A DNA stretch of 64,000 nucleotides from Dysosmobacter sp. (GTDB lineage Bacteria > Bacillota > Clostridia > Oscillospirales > Oscillospiraceae). Location of the stretch: NCBI GenBank assembly GCA_026169195.1, contig JAPFEH010000055.1, forward strand, positions 1-64,000, given 5' to 3'. Below the pieces are notes generated by a model. It did not search any database. It saw only the letters and a program-made list of their open reading frames with translations, and was not told where the DNA came from. The first letter of the stretch is position 1, and the number at the start of each line of letters is the position of its first letter. Both the position numbers and the translations under genes were made by a program. Shown here one piece after another: positions 26,530-34,773 of this stretch.

Positions 26530-26562
26530 CAGGATCTCTCATTTACGAGGGATCTTGTTTTT
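26530..26562 (+). terminator. Terminator after flavin reductase
   Basis: CAGGATCTCTC pairs imperfectly with GAGGGATCTTG across ATTTAC, followed by six T. Confidence 0.8.
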
Positions 26563-26763
26563 TCGCAACATGACGGAATGTTGCTTTGCGCAGCTCCGCC
26601 GGTTTATATTTCCACATCTGTTAAATAAGAATTTATATTCCACCAGATTCTGATTGATCGTCTTTTTTGCTTTATCAGATTCTTCTGCTTCATTCATCGC
26701 ATCGTGAAATCGGCGAAGGCATTGCGCATCAGTAAAAGAGAAAGAGGGAGATCCGGCTTTCCC

Positions 26764-26792
26764 TTGACAGCGTCCTCCGGAATCCATACAAT
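26764..26792 (+). promoter_or_regulatory. malQ promoter
   Basis: TTGACA (26764-26769), a 17-nt spacer, TACAAT (26787-26792). The preceding stretch 26563-26763 is AT-rich and holds no gene I can support. Confidence 0.75.
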
Positions 26793-26824
26793 AAAACGGG
26801 ATCTAGAGGAAGTGAGGTTTTTCT

Positions 26825-28312
26825 ATGAAGCGCGCATCCGGTATTTTGCTGCCGGTTTTTTCTCTGCCGGGGCCGTACGGCATCGGCTCTCTGGGCAAAG
26901 AGGCCAGAGCGTTCGCGGAGTTTTTGCAGGCGGCGGGCCAGAAGTGGTGGCAGGTGCTGCCGGTCGGGCCTGCGGACGGGAGGAACTCTCCCTATGCCAG
27001 TCCCTCCACCTTTGCGGGTAATCCCCTGCTGATCGACTTGGACACGCTGGGGGAAGCCGGACTGCTGACAGAGGGGGAGCTGCGGCGGGCACGGGTGAAG
27101 AGCGGCAGCCTGATCCGTTATGAACCCTTGAAAAAGAACCGGGAATCTCTGCTGCGCAAGGCGTTTTCCCGCATGGGAGCAGCGGACCGGCAGGCTGCGG
27201 AGGCGTTTTCCAATGCCCGATCGTGGGTGGGGGAGTACGCCCTGTACTGCGCCGCCAAGGCCCGCTTCGGCGGCGCGCCGTGGTATGAATGGCCGGACAG
27301 GGCGCTGCGCCGGCACGAGCCCCATGCGCTGGCACAGTGGCGGGAAGAGCTGCGGGAGGAGGTCGCCTTTCACACCTGCCTGCAATTCTGGTTCTTTGCC
27401 CAGTGGGAATCGCTGAAGCGGTATGTCAACGATCTGGGGATTCAGATTATGGGAGACCTGCCCATCTATGTCTCTCTGGATTCCGCCGACGTGTGGGCGG
27501 AGCGGGAGCAGTTTTTGCTGGATGAGGAGGGCAGACCCGATCGGGTGGCAGGGGTGCCGCCGGATTATTTCAGCGCCGAGGGGCAGCTGTGGGGCAATCC
27601 CCTGTACAACTGGGCTTTTATGGAAGAAGACGGGTTCGGCTGGTGGATCCGGCGGGTGGATGGCGCCATCCGCCTGTTTGACGCCGTCCGCATCGACCAT
27701 TTCCGTGGGCTGGAGAGCTTCTGGTCGGTGCCGGCGGACGCGGAGACCGCCAGAACGGGCCGCTGGGAGCAGGGGCCGGGCATGAAGCTGCTGCGGGTTT
27801 TGAACGAGTGGTTCCGGGACGCCGGAGCGCCCTTTGTGGCTGAGGATCTGGGACTTTTGACGGAGGACGTCCACCGGCTGCGGGAAGCGGCGGGCCTGCC
27901 GGGGATGAAGGTGCTGGAATTTGCCTTCACCGGACCGGACAACGCCTATCTGCCCCATCACTACGACCCCCGCTGCATCTGCTATACAGGCACCCATGAC
28001 AACAACACGCTGGCAGGGTGGTGCGCGGAGGCGGAACAGGAGGAACGGGACTTCGCGGAGCGGTATCTGGGCGTGCGGGAGGATCCGGAGGCACTGCGCC
28101 GCGCCGTGCTGCGGTGCGGGCAGGGGAGCGTGGCGGCGCTGTTCATCGCCCAGATGCAGGATTATCTGGGGCTGGGGGCGGAGGCCCGGATCAATGTCCC
28201 CGGAGTGGCGGATGGAAACTGGCGCTGGCGGATGCTGCCGGATCAGGCCACCCCTGCGCTGGCGGCGGAGATCCGGCAGCTGACCGCCGATTTCGGCCGC
28301 TGCGCCCCTTGA
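26825..28312 (+). CDS. malQ: 4-alpha-glucanotransferase (amylomaltase)
   Basis: 495-residue GH77 enzyme that transfers glucan segments between maltodextrins, releasing glucose, in glycogen or starch-oligosaccharide use. It begins with SGILLPVFSLPGPYGIGSLG; WWQVLPVGP and SPYASPSTFAGNPLLIDL follow. The nucleophile lies in DAVRIDHFRGLESFW (about 285-299), the acid/base in FVAEDLGLLTEDV (about 337-349), and the third carboxylate in TGTHDNNTLAGW (about 387-398). It is alone, with its own promoter, and its stop codon overlaps the promoter of the next operon. Confidence 0.95.
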   Translation: MKRASGILLPVFSLPGPYGIGSLGKEARAFAEFLQAAGQKWWQVLPVGPADGRNSPYASPSTFAGNPLLIDLDTLGEAGLLTEGELRRARVKSGSLIRYEPLKKNRESLLRKAFSRMGAADRQAAEAFSNARSWVGEYALYCAAKARFGGAPWYEWPDRALRRHEPHALAQWREELREEVAFHTCLQFWFFAQWESLKRYVNDLGIQIMGDLPIYVSLDSADVWAEREQFLLDEEGRPDRVAGVPPDYFSAEGQLWGNPLYNWAFMEEDGFGWWIRRVDGAIRLFDAVRIDHFRGLESFWSVPADAETARTGRWEQGPGMKLLRVLNEWFRDAGAPFVAEDLGLLTEDVHRLREAAGLPGMKVLEFAFTGPDNAYLPHHYDPRCICYTGTHDNNTLAGWCAEAEQEERDFAERYLGVREDPEALRRAVLRCGQGSVAALFIAQMQDYLGLGAEARINVPGVADGNWRWRMLPDQATPALAAEIRQLTADFGRCAP

Positions 28313-28337
28313 CGGCGGCAGGGATTTTCGATATAAT
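28309..28337 (+). promoter_or_regulatory. Promoter of TM1266/ABC operon
   Basis: TTGACG (28309-28314, overlapping the malQ stop codon), a 17-nt spacer, TATAAT (28332-28337). Confidence 0.8.
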
Positions 28338-28343
28338 TTCCTT

Positions 28344-28508
28344 GCCTGCGGGAAGTGCTTCTGACCGCCGGCTCACGCGATATTTGAAATTCTGACGGCG
28401 AGGAAGTCTCCGGACCGGAAGAGGGAACGCTTGTGGTGCAGGGGGAACTCCCTGTGCCTGTGATTGGTATGCCCCCTTCGCCGGAGAACGGCGGAGGGGG
28501 ATTTTTTT
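28344..28508 (+). promoter_or_regulatory. Structured leader with terminator: candidate riboswitch
   Basis: The leader from about 28344 can fold CCGCCG (about 28361-28366) with CGGCG (about 28394-28398), TCCGG/CCGGA near 28410-28420, and GCAGGG/CCCTGTGC near 28437-28458. It ends in an 11-bp terminator, CCCCCTTCGCC (28472-28482) / GGCGGAGGGGG (28490-28500), followed by seven T. The AGGGGG near 28440 can pair with CCCCCT (28472-28477), giving a possible antiterminator. The sequence does not match the TPP, cobalamin, FMN, SAM, glycine or guanidine-I consensus as I know them. The ligand is unknown. Confidence 0.6.
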
Positions 28509-28527
28509 GGAGAAAGGAAGTGTCTGC

Positions 28528-28779
28528 ATGGAGACCCGCGTGGCTGTGCTGGCTGTCATCGTGCGGGAGGGGGCCGCGGTGGACCGGCTCAACGACCTGC
28601 TGCATCAGTACAGCGGCTTTATCATCGGCCGCATGGGGCTGCCCTACCGGCAAAAGGGGGTCAGCCTCATCAGCATCGCGCTGGACGCGCCCCAGACGGA
28701 GATCTCGGCCCTGTCGGGAAAGATCGGCCGGCTGGACGGCATCACCGCGAAAACCGTGTATGCGCCGGAGCATCTGTAA
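28528..28779 (+). CDS. TM1266-family putative hydrogenase-system regulator
   Basis: 83-residue protein with an ACT-like fold: RVAVLAVIVREGAAVDRLND, then YSGFIIGRMGLPYRQKGVSL, then SALSGKIGRLDGITAKTVY. It matches the family named after TM1266, annotated as putative regulator of the iron-only hydrogenase system because it often occurs with hydEFG; its biochemical role is not known. Here no hydrogenase gene is nearby; it leads an ABC importer operon behind a structured attenuator, so it may sense or regulate the transported nutrient. AAAGGAAGTG precedes ATG 28528; an upstream in-frame ATG at 28507 lies on the terminator tail. Confidence 0.85.
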   Translation: METRVAVLAVIVREGAAVDRLNDLLHQYSGFIIGRMGLPYRQKGVSLISIALDAPQTEISALSGKIGRLDGITAKTVYAPEHL

Positions 28780-28823
28780 GGCGCCTGCGGAAATGGAATC
28801 AAATCAGAAAAGAGGAAACGAAT

Positions 28824-29849
28824 ATGCGTATGTTGAAGAAAACCGTGCCGCTGCTGCTGGCGCTGCTGCTGGCGTTGTCCGTGACCGCCTGCGGAGGGAA
28901 AACGGAGCCTCCGGCGCCGGAAACGCCCGAAGGGCAGGAGCCGCCTGCGGCGGAAGAGGTCACCTTGCGGCTTGCGGCTTTGAAAGGCCCCACCGCCATG
29001 GGCCTTGTGAAGCTGATGCGCGACAGTGAGGAAGCGGGGGCGGACGGCAGCCGCTATGAATTTACGCTGGCCGGCTCCGCCGACGAGGTGACGCCCGCTC
29101 TCATCAAAGGAGAGCTGGACATGGCCTGCGTCCCCGCCAACCTTGCCTCTGTGCTGTACAACAAGACGGAGGGGCAGATCGTGACGCTGGCGGTGAACAC
29201 GCTGGGGGTTCTCTATCTGGTGGAAAACGGCAATGCCGTGCAGTCCCTGCGGGATCTGGCGGGCAAGACCATTGTGGCGGCAGGGAAGGGCAGCACGCCG
29301 GAGTACGCCCTGCGGTATCTGCTGAAGGAAAACGGGATCGATCCCGATCGGGATCTGGTCATCGACTGGAAATCGGAGCACAGCGAGTGCGTGGCGGCTC
29401 TGGCCTCCGGAGCCGCCACCATCGCCCTGCTGCCCCAGCCCTTTGTCACCGTGGCGCAGACCAAGCTCGCGGGGCTGCGGATGGCGGTGGACCTGAATGC
29501 GGAGTGGGACGCGCTGGACAACGGATCCGGACTCATCACCGGCGTGGTGGCAGCCCGAAAGGACTTTGTGGACGCCCATCCCGAAGCCGTGGAGGCGTTT
29601 TTGAAGGAGTATGCCGCCTCCGTGGAGTGGGTCAACGCCAACACCGCTGACGCCGCCGCCCTCATCGGGGAGTACGGCATCGTGGATGCCGCCGTGGCGG
29701 AAAAGGCGCTGCCCTACTGCAACATCGTCTGCCTGACCGGTGGGGAGCTGGCGGAAAGGCTGCCCGGCTACCTGCAGGTGCTGTTTGAGGCGGATCCGGC
29801 CTCTGTGGGCGGAAAGCTGCCGGAGGAGACGTTCTGCTATCACGCATGA
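28824..29849 (+). CDS. ABC importer substrate-binding lipoprotein, NMT1/THI5-like
   Basis: 341-residue exported lipoprotein: signal peptide with lipobox LSVTAC (cysteine about 23). Mature domain resembles the NMT1/THI5/SsuA group (TLRLAALKGPTAMGLVKLM, GELDMACVPANLASVLYNK, KTIVAAGKGSTPEYALRYLL). Such proteins bind sulfonates, nitrate, riboflavin precursors or thiamine pyrimidines; the substrate cannot be told here. It is followed by permease and ATPase, making a complete importer. GAGGAAACGA precedes ATG 28824. The frame is open much further upstream but lacks a start site and overlaps the TM1266 gene. Confidence 0.88.
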   Translation: MRMLKKTVPLLLALLLALSVTACGGKTEPPAPETPEGQEPPAAEEVTLRLAALKGPTAMGLVKLMRDSEEAGADGSRYEFTLAGSADEVTPALIKGELDMACVPANLASVLYNKTEGQIVTLAVNTLGVLYLVENGNAVQSLRDLAGKTIVAAGKGSTPEYALRYLLKENGIDPDRDLVIDWKSEHSECVAALASGAATIALLPQPFVTVAQTKLAGLRMAVDLNAEWDALDNGSGLITGVVAARKDFVDAHPEAVEAFLKEYAASVEWVNANTADAAALIGEYGIVDAAVAEKALPYCNIVCLTGGELAERLPGYLQVLFEADPASVGGKLPEETFCYHA

Positions 29850-29889
29850 CCGCCACCCCGCAGGGAACGATCAGGAAAGGAGACTGCCC

Positions 29890-30657
29890 GTGAAGCGGAA
29901 TGAAAAAACGCCTGTCCGGCTTTGGGCAGTGGGCTTCTGGCTGCTGGTGTGGCAGGCGGCCGGCATGGCGCTGGGAAGGCTCTGGACCGGCGGTCACCTG
30001 CTGCTGGCTACGCCGCTTTCCGTGGTCATGCGGCTGGGAGAACTGGCGGTGACGGCGGAATTCTGGCAGGCGGTGGGCTGGTCCTCTGTCCGGATTTTCG
30101 GGGGATTTCTGCTGGCCTCCCTGCTGGCGGCGGCGCTGGCGGTGCCGGCTGCGCGGTACCGGTGGGTGCGGGAGCTGCTGGGCCCGCCGGTGGCGGCGGT
30201 GAAGGCGGTTCCGGTGGCCTCGTTCATCATTCTGGCGCTGGTGTGGCTGGACAGCGGTTCCCTTTCCTGCTTCATTGCGGGGATGATGGTGTTTCCTCCG
30301 GTGTATCTGGGCGTGATGGAGGGCATCCGGAGCGCGGACGGACAGCTGCTGGAAATGGCTGCGGTCTTTCGCGTGCCACCCCTGCGGCAGCTCCGCTGGA
30401 TCTATCTGCCGGCGGTGCTGCCCCGTTTCCGCACGGCGGCTTCGCTGGGGCTGGGGCTTTGCTGGAAGGCGGGGGTGGCGGCGGAGGTGATCGGCCTGCC
30501 TGCCGGCTCGGTGGGCGAGCGGCTGTATACCGCCAAGATCTATTTCCAGACGCCGGACCTGTTTGCGTGGACGGTTGTCATTGTGGCGGTGTCCGTTCTG
30601 TTTGAGCGGGTGCTTTTGAAGCTGGTGGATCACTTGGCAGGAAAGGCGGGGAGGTAA
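29890..30657 (+). CDS. ABC importer permease
   Basis: 255-residue inner-membrane permease with about six hydrophobic segments. It has the binding-protein-dependent transport signature around residues 140-170 (LGVMEGIRSADGQLLEMAAV, then RVPPLRQLRWIYLPAVLPRF), the EAA-type loop that docks the ATPase. Belongs to the SsuC/ThiX-like group. A GTG start at 29890 is chosen because GGAAAGGAG lies just upstream; no ATG is suitably placed. It ends 1 nt before the ATPase gene. Confidence 0.87.
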   Translation: MKRNEKTPVRLWAVGFWLLVWQAAGMALGRLWTGGHLLLATPLSVVMRLGELAVTAEFWQAVGWSSVRIFGGFLLASLLAAALAVPAARYRWVRELLGPPVAAVKAVPVASFIILALVWLDSGSLSCFIAGMMVFPPVYLGVMEGIRSADGQLLEMAAVFRVPPLRQLRWIYLPAVLPRFRTAASLGLGLCWKAGVAAEVIGLPAGSVGERLYTAKIYFQTPDLFAWTVVIVAVSVLFERVLLKLVDHLAGKAGR

Positions 30658-30658
30658 T

Positions 30659-31249
30659 ATGGAGCTGCGGGCGGAACGGATCTGCAAAGCTTACGGCGGC
30701 GTGCCGGTGCTGCAAAACGTCACCTTTACGGCAGGGCCGGGGGTCACCTGCCTGATGGGGCCCTCCGGACGGGGCAAGACCACGCTGCTGCGGATCCTGA
30801 TGGGGCTGGAGCAGGCGGACAGCGGGCGGGTCGTTCTGCCTGCCGGCTGCCGCTGGGGGGCGGTCTTTCAGGAGGACCGGCTGCTGGAGCGGCTGGACGC
30901 CCGTGAAAATCTGCGCTTTGTGCTGGGCGGGGCATATCGGGAGGACGCGGCTTCCGGCCTTTTGGAACAGCTGGGGCTGGGAGACGTGGGAGCAAAGCCC
31001 GCCGGAGCGTTTTCCGGCGGCATGAAGCGGCGGCTGGCGCTGGCCCGCGCGCTGCTGGCGCCCGCGGACCTGCTGGCGCTGGATGAGCCGCTGACGGGAC
31101 TGGACGAAGGGGCCCGAGCGGCGTCCGTGGCGTGCATCCGCCGCTGGGGGGCAGGGAAGACGGTGCTGCTGGTGACCCATATGCCGTCGGACGCCGAAGC
31201 GCTGGACGCGGCGGTGGTGCAGCTGGATGACGCCGCGCCGGAGCGGTGA
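30659..31249 (+). CDS. ABC importer ATPase
   Basis: 196-residue nucleotide-binding subunit, short for the SsuB/TauB group (usually about 240). Walker A GPSGRGKTTLL (about 37-47), Q-loop in GAVFQEDRLLERL, signature FSGGMKRRLALARALL (about 119-134), Walker B LLALDEPLTGLDEG (about 138-151) and H-loop in LLVTHMPSDAEAL. All catalytic motifs are present. Completes the importer with the two preceding genes. Confidence 0.9.
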   Translation: MELRAERICKAYGGVPVLQNVTFTAGPGVTCLMGPSGRGKTTLLRILMGLEQADSGRVVLPAGCRWGAVFQEDRLLERLDARENLRFVLGGAYREDAASGLLEQLGLGDVGAKPAGAFSGGMKRRLALARALLAPADLLALDEPLTGLDEGARAASVACIRRWGAGKTVLLVTHMPSDAEALDAAVVQLDDAAPER

Positions 31250-31339
31250 GAAAAAAGACTGGCTTTTTCCGGAGCGCTGTGGTACAATATGCCGGATATA
31301 ACAACATGAAAACGGCTCTGTGCCGAAAAGGAGAACCCC

Positions 31340-32179
31340 ATGATCAAAATCACCACAGACAGCACCTGTGATCTGCCGGCAGCGCTGCTGGAGCGGTACG
31401 GCATTTCCGTGATCCCGCTGGGCATCGTCAAGGGCGACCGTCTGTATCGGGACGGCGTGGACATCCACACCGGCGACATTGCGGCCCACGTGAGCGCGGG
31501 CGGCGACATTACCACCACCAACGCGGTCAACATTGCGGACTACGAGCTGCTGTTCCGGGAGCAGATGGAGCGGTACGATGCGGTCATCCACATCAACATC
31601 GGCTCCGGCTTCTCCTGCTGCCATCAGAATGCGCGGCTGGCGGCGGAGAGCGTGCCCGGCATCAGCGTGGTCAGCTCGGAAAACCTCTCCGTAGGGCACG
31701 GAATGGTGGTTCTGGCCGCGGCGCAGGCTGCGGAGGAGGGAAAGAGCGTCAGCGAGATCCTGACGCTGCTGGAGGGTCTGGCAGAGCGGGTGGAGATGAG
31801 CTTTGTTCTGGACCGGCTGGACTATATGAAAAAGGGCGGCCGCTGCTCCGCCGTTACGGCGCTGGGCGCCAACCTCTTGAAGCTGCATCCCTGCATCGAG
31901 GTGGTGGGAGGCAGGATGGCGGTCACCAAAAAGTTCCGCGGCTCCATGGAAAAGGTGGTTCTGGACTACGTGCGGGAGCGGCTGGAAGGCCGCACCGATC
32001 TGGATACCAGCCGTGTGATTCTGGTGGACACCTGTCCGGACGACCGGCTGGCTGCCATCGCGCGGGAGGCTCTGCGGCAGGACGGCCGTTTCGGCGAGAT
32101 CATCGAAGCCAAGGCCGGCTGCACCATCTTTTCCCACTGCGGACCCGACACGCTGGGTCTGCTGGTGGTGCGCAAATAA
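31340..32179 (+). CDS. DegV family fatty-acid-binding protein
   Basis: 279-residue two-domain protein of the DegV/FakB family. It begins IKITTDSTCDLPAALLERYG; the lipid-contact region has SGFSCCHQNARLA and the second domain has LDRLDYMKKGGRCSAVTALG. FakB proteins hand exogenous fatty acids to the FakA kinase; DegV paralogs of unknown ligand are common in Firmicutes. No fakA is nearby, so the lipid role is family knowledge only. Probably monocistronic, with a TACAAT -10 at 31283-31288 and GGAGAACCCC before the ATG. Confidence 0.9.
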   Translation: MIKITTDSTCDLPAALLERYGISVIPLGIVKGDRLYRDGVDIHTGDIAAHVSAGGDITTTNAVNIADYELLFREQMERYDAVIHINIGSGFSCCHQNARLAAESVPGISVVSSENLSVGHGMVVLAAAQAAEEGKSVSEILTLLEGLAERVEMSFVLDRLDYMKKGGRCSAVTALGANLLKLHPCIEVVGGRMAVTKKFRGSMEKVVLDYVRERLEGRTDLDTSRVILVDTCPDDRLAAIAREALRQDGRFGEIIEAKAGCTIFSHCGPDTLGLLVVRK

Positions 32180-32227
32180 ACGCAGAAGGGTTTCCACAGC
32201 CTGTGGAAACCGCAATGAGAGACCAGA

Positions 32228-32259
32228 AAGTCCGCCGTTCCGGAAAACGGCGGACTTTT
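32228..32259 (+). terminator. Terminator after degV gene
   Basis: AAGTCCGCCGTT (32228-32239) / AACGGCGGACTT (32246-32257), then TTC. A separate GGTTTCCACA/TGTGGAAACC hairpin precedes it (about 32189-32211). Confidence 0.8.
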
Positions 32260-32300
32260 CTCACACCCGCGTCTCCGCGCCGGAGGGAACAGATTGCCCC

Positions 32301-32329
32301 TTGCGGGGCGGATGGAATCATGATAGAAT
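32301..32329 (+). promoter_or_regulatory. Promoter of HAD phosphatase gene
   Basis: TTGCGG (32301-32306), a 17-nt spacer, TAGAAT (32324-32329). Confidence 0.5.
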
Positions 32330-32352
32330 TTTCAGCGAAAGGATGATTCATC

Positions 32353-33009
32353 ATGTATCATACTATTTTTTTCGATCTGGACGGTACGCTGACCGATTCC
32401 AAGGAAGGAATCCTCAACTGCCTGCGATATGCGTTGGACCGGATGGGAAGGCCAGTCCCGCCGGAGCAGACCTTGATCCAGTTCATCGGGCCGCCTTTGC
32501 AGGAGTCCTTTGTGAAGTTCTGCGGCTTGACGGAGGAGGAGGCCATTCAGGGCGTCCGGCTGTTTCGGGAGCGGTATGCGCCCATCGGCAAATTTGAAAA
32601 CGCCGCCGCCCCCGGCATGGCGGAGCTGTGCGCTCGGCTGAAGGCACGGGGATATGTGCTGGCGCTGGCGTCCTCCAAACCGGAGGAGATGTGCGTGCCC
32701 ATCTGCGAAAAGTTCGGCTTTGCCCCCTCCATGGAGACCATCACCGGCAGCCCGCCGGTGGGGGACTGGGAGAAGGAGGACGTGATCCGGGAGACGATGC
32801 GCCGTCTGGGGCTGGGGCCGGAGGACCGGGCGACCATTTTGATGGTGGGAGACCGGAAGTTTGACGTTCTGGGCGCCAAGGCCTGCGGGATCGACTGCGT
32901 GGGTGTGGAGTTTTTCGGCTATGCCGCCCCCGGCGAGCTGGCGCAGGCCGGCGCGGTCGCCGTGGTGCAGACGGCGGAGGAGCTGGAGCATTTTATTTTG
33001 AGCCATTGA
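32353..33009 (+). CDS. HAD-superfamily phosphatase
   Basis: 218-residue HAD hydrolase of the phosphoglycolate phosphatase/PpaX type. Motif I FFDLDGTLTDS (about 6-16) holds both catalytic aspartates; motif II is LALASSKP (about 102-109); motif III/IV is MVGDRKFDVLGAK (about 162-174). An alpha-helical cap between motifs I and II restricts substrates to small phosphorylated metabolites. The natural substrate cannot be assigned. GAAAGGATGATTC precedes ATG 32353. Confidence 0.9.
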   Translation: MYHTIFFDLDGTLTDSKEGILNCLRYALDRMGRPVPPEQTLIQFIGPPLQESFVKFCGLTEEEAIQGVRLFRERYAPIGKFENAAAPGMAELCARLKARGYVLALASSKPEEMCVPICEKFGFAPSMETITGSPPVGDWEKEDVIRETMRRLGLGPEDRATILMVGDRKFDVLGAKACGIDCVGVEFFGYAAPGELAQAGAVAVVQTAEELEHFILSH

Positions 33010-33016
33010 AAAAACG

Positions 33017-33272
33017 GAGAGCGTCCGGTACAGGGACGCTCTCAGCGTATTGAAAAAGCCTCGTAGAGTTCGCCGCCCGCAGGCGGCGAATCAAGTGAAA
33101 TCATTTTCTGCCGCGGCGTGTACGTGGCAGAAAATACTTTTCGCCCTGCAAGTGTGGAATTTGTCTGCCACAGGCAGACAAATTATGCGCGCAGCAGGGT
33201 GCAGCCTTTTCGAAAAAGTGGCCACAGTCACTTTTTCGACAGTCTCAGAGCGTCCGGTACAGGGACGCTCTC
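33017..33272. repeat. Non-coding hairpin cassette bounded by direct repeats
   Basis: A 25-nt hairpin sequence (AGAGCGTCC / GGACGCTCT arms) occurs identically at 33018-33042 and 33247-33271. Between the copies are four more perfect stems: TTCGCCGCC 33069-33077/33082-33090; ATTTTCTGCC 33103-33112/33126-33135; AATTTGTCTGCC 33158-33169/33173-33184; CGAAAAAGTG 33211-33220/33229-33238. The outer copies could terminate the convergent genes; the inside looks like a mobile or duplicated non-coding element. Confidence 0.8.
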
Positions 33273-33311
33273 CTTTTCCTTTCGGGAACCGGCAGCATGC
33301 CGGCAGGCGGT

Positions 33312-34577
33312 TCAGCCGACCACGTTTCCGGCTTCCTCCAGCGGGACGCCGGAGCCGGTGAGGTCTGCGGTCAGCAGGGGGTCCGCCGGTACAGCCAGAT
33401 ACAGGCTGTTGCCCTGTGTGAACGCGCCGGAGGTGACGGCGACCACCCGCCCGTATTCATTCAGAAGGGCTCCGCCGCTGCTGCCCCGGGAAATGGGGGC
33501 GGTGCTGAGCACGCAGGGCAGGTCATAGCGGGAGACCTCCACGGCAGGCGCGCTGACGATCCCCTCGCTGACCACCGGCCCCAGTCCCAGAGGGCTGCCC
33601 AGCGCATAGACCCGATCCCCTGCCCGCAGGTCCCGGACGCCTGCCGGCGCAAGGGCGGCAAAGGCGGGGGTGGTTTCCCCCTCGGCAGAGGTTCGGGAGA
33701 TCCGCAGCACGGCAAGGTCCATGCCTGCGTCGTACCAGATCACCGATTCCACGGGATAGCGTTCTCCGGTGACCAGTGTGGCGGCGGCAGCGGCGCAGCC
33801 CTCCAGCGCGTGGAAGTTGGTGACCGCCAGACCGCTGCCGGTGATGAAAAATCCGGTGGCATTGGCAATGGGGGCGTCTGCGGCATAGCCCTCTTTGCCG
33901 GAATAGGTGTTCAGGCAGAATACGGCGGAGAGGTGGCGGTCCGCGGCCTGACGGGCGGTGAGCCGCGGGTTCAGCAGTCCCAGCGCAGCCGCGGCTTCGC
34001 GGCTGCAGGCGCCTGTGGAGAGCAGGCGGTCCAGCACGGTTCCGCTGCCGTCCGGAACGGGGAAGTCCAGCGCGTCGTACAGGGCTTCCGCGGCGTCACC
34101 GCGGGTCATGAGGCCGTGATAGCTGCGGGAGAGCAGGCCGATGCGGCGGGCAAAATCCGCGGCATCGGGAAAGGAAAATCCCTCCACCCCCTCCGGATAG
34201 CCCAGCATCCGCAGCAGCATGGCGCACCAGCCCTCGGCTGTGACCGGTTCCTCCGGCAAAAACCGCTCCGGCTCCAGCGGCGGGATCCAGCCCTGCCGGA
34301 CGGCGCAGGCGATTTCCCCCGCGGCCCAGTCGGGGACGTCTGCGAAGGGAGGGGCGGCTGGCTCCGGAGACAGACCGGAGAGCCGTGTCAGCAATACGGC
34401 GGCCTGCGCGCGGGTCAGAGGGGCTTCCAGATCGTAACCGGCGCCGCTGCCGTGGAACAGGCCCAGCGTATCCAGCGCTTCCGCCCGTCGGAGCGCTTCC
34501 CCCTCCAAAGCGGCGGCGGGGACGGTGCATACCAGCAAAGCCAGCGCGCACAGCAGGGCAAACAGGTGTTTTTTCAT
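33312..34577 (-). CDS. SLH-domain trypsin-like serine protease
   Basis: 421-residue exported protein. Signal peptide (LFALLCALALLVCTVPAAA) at about 5-23, then S-layer-homology-like repeats (about 28-190; for example DLEAPLTRAQAAVLLTRLSG and LMTRGDAAEALYDAL), then an S1C/HtrA-like protease. The triad is visible: His in TNFHALEGC, Asp in YDAGMDLAVL, Ser in ISRGSSGGALL. There is no PDZ domain. It probably acts at the cell surface on misfolded or wall proteins. ATG 34577 follows GGGAGGCAGCC; an open upstream extension has no site. Confidence 0.87.
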   Translation of the reverse strand: MKKHLFALLCALALLVCTVPAAALEGEALRRAEALDTLGLFHGSGAGYDLEAPLTRAQAAVLLTRLSGLSPEPAAPPFADVPDWAAGEIACAVRQGWIPPLEPERFLPEEPVTAEGWCAMLLRMLGYPEGVEGFSFPDAADFARRIGLLSRSYHGLMTRGDAAEALYDALDFPVPDGSGTVLDRLLSTGACSREAAAALGLLNPRLTARQAADRHLSAVFCLNTYSGKEGYAADAPIANATGFFITGSGLAVTNFHALEGCAAAAATLVTGERYPVESVIWYDAGMDLAVLRISRTSAEGETTPAFAALAPAGVRDLRAGDRVYALGSPLGLGPVVSEGIVSAPAVEVSRYDLPCVLSTAPISRGSSGGALLNEYGRVVAVTSGAFTQGNSLYLAVPADPLLTADLTGSGVPLEEAGNVVG

Positions 34578-34676
34578 AGGCTGCCTCCCGGAATCAAGAT
34601 CGAAGTGACGCCATTTTAGCACGGCGGACGGAAAGGCGCAAGGGGGCGCGCCGGCGGCAAATCCCCTGTGAGACGC

Positions 34677-34705
34677 TGGACAGCGGAGGAAAAAGCTGAT
34701 ATGAT
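34677..34705 (+). promoter_or_regulatory. Promoter of deoC-deoD
   Basis: TGGACA (34677-34682), a 17-nt spacer, TATGAT (34700-34705). Confidence 0.55.
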
Positions 34706-34773
34706 AAATCCGCAACGGAATCCATTGCCCGCGCCGGAACGGGGCGGGCGTCAGAAGAAAAGGAGGACGATTT

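Noticed and set aside
26539-26787. 82-codon minus-strand frame before malQ with a protein-like helical stretch
   Set aside because: It covers the malQ promoter and flavin-reductase terminator and has no start site; at most a remnant, not supportable as a gene.
28344-28508. TPP riboswitch, suggested by the THI5/NMT1-like importer downstream; also a GAGGAAGTC stretch recalling RNase P RNA
   Set aside because: The CUGAGA and ACCUGAUC-type TPP core is absent, and the region is far too short for RNase P RNA and lacks its other conserved blocks.
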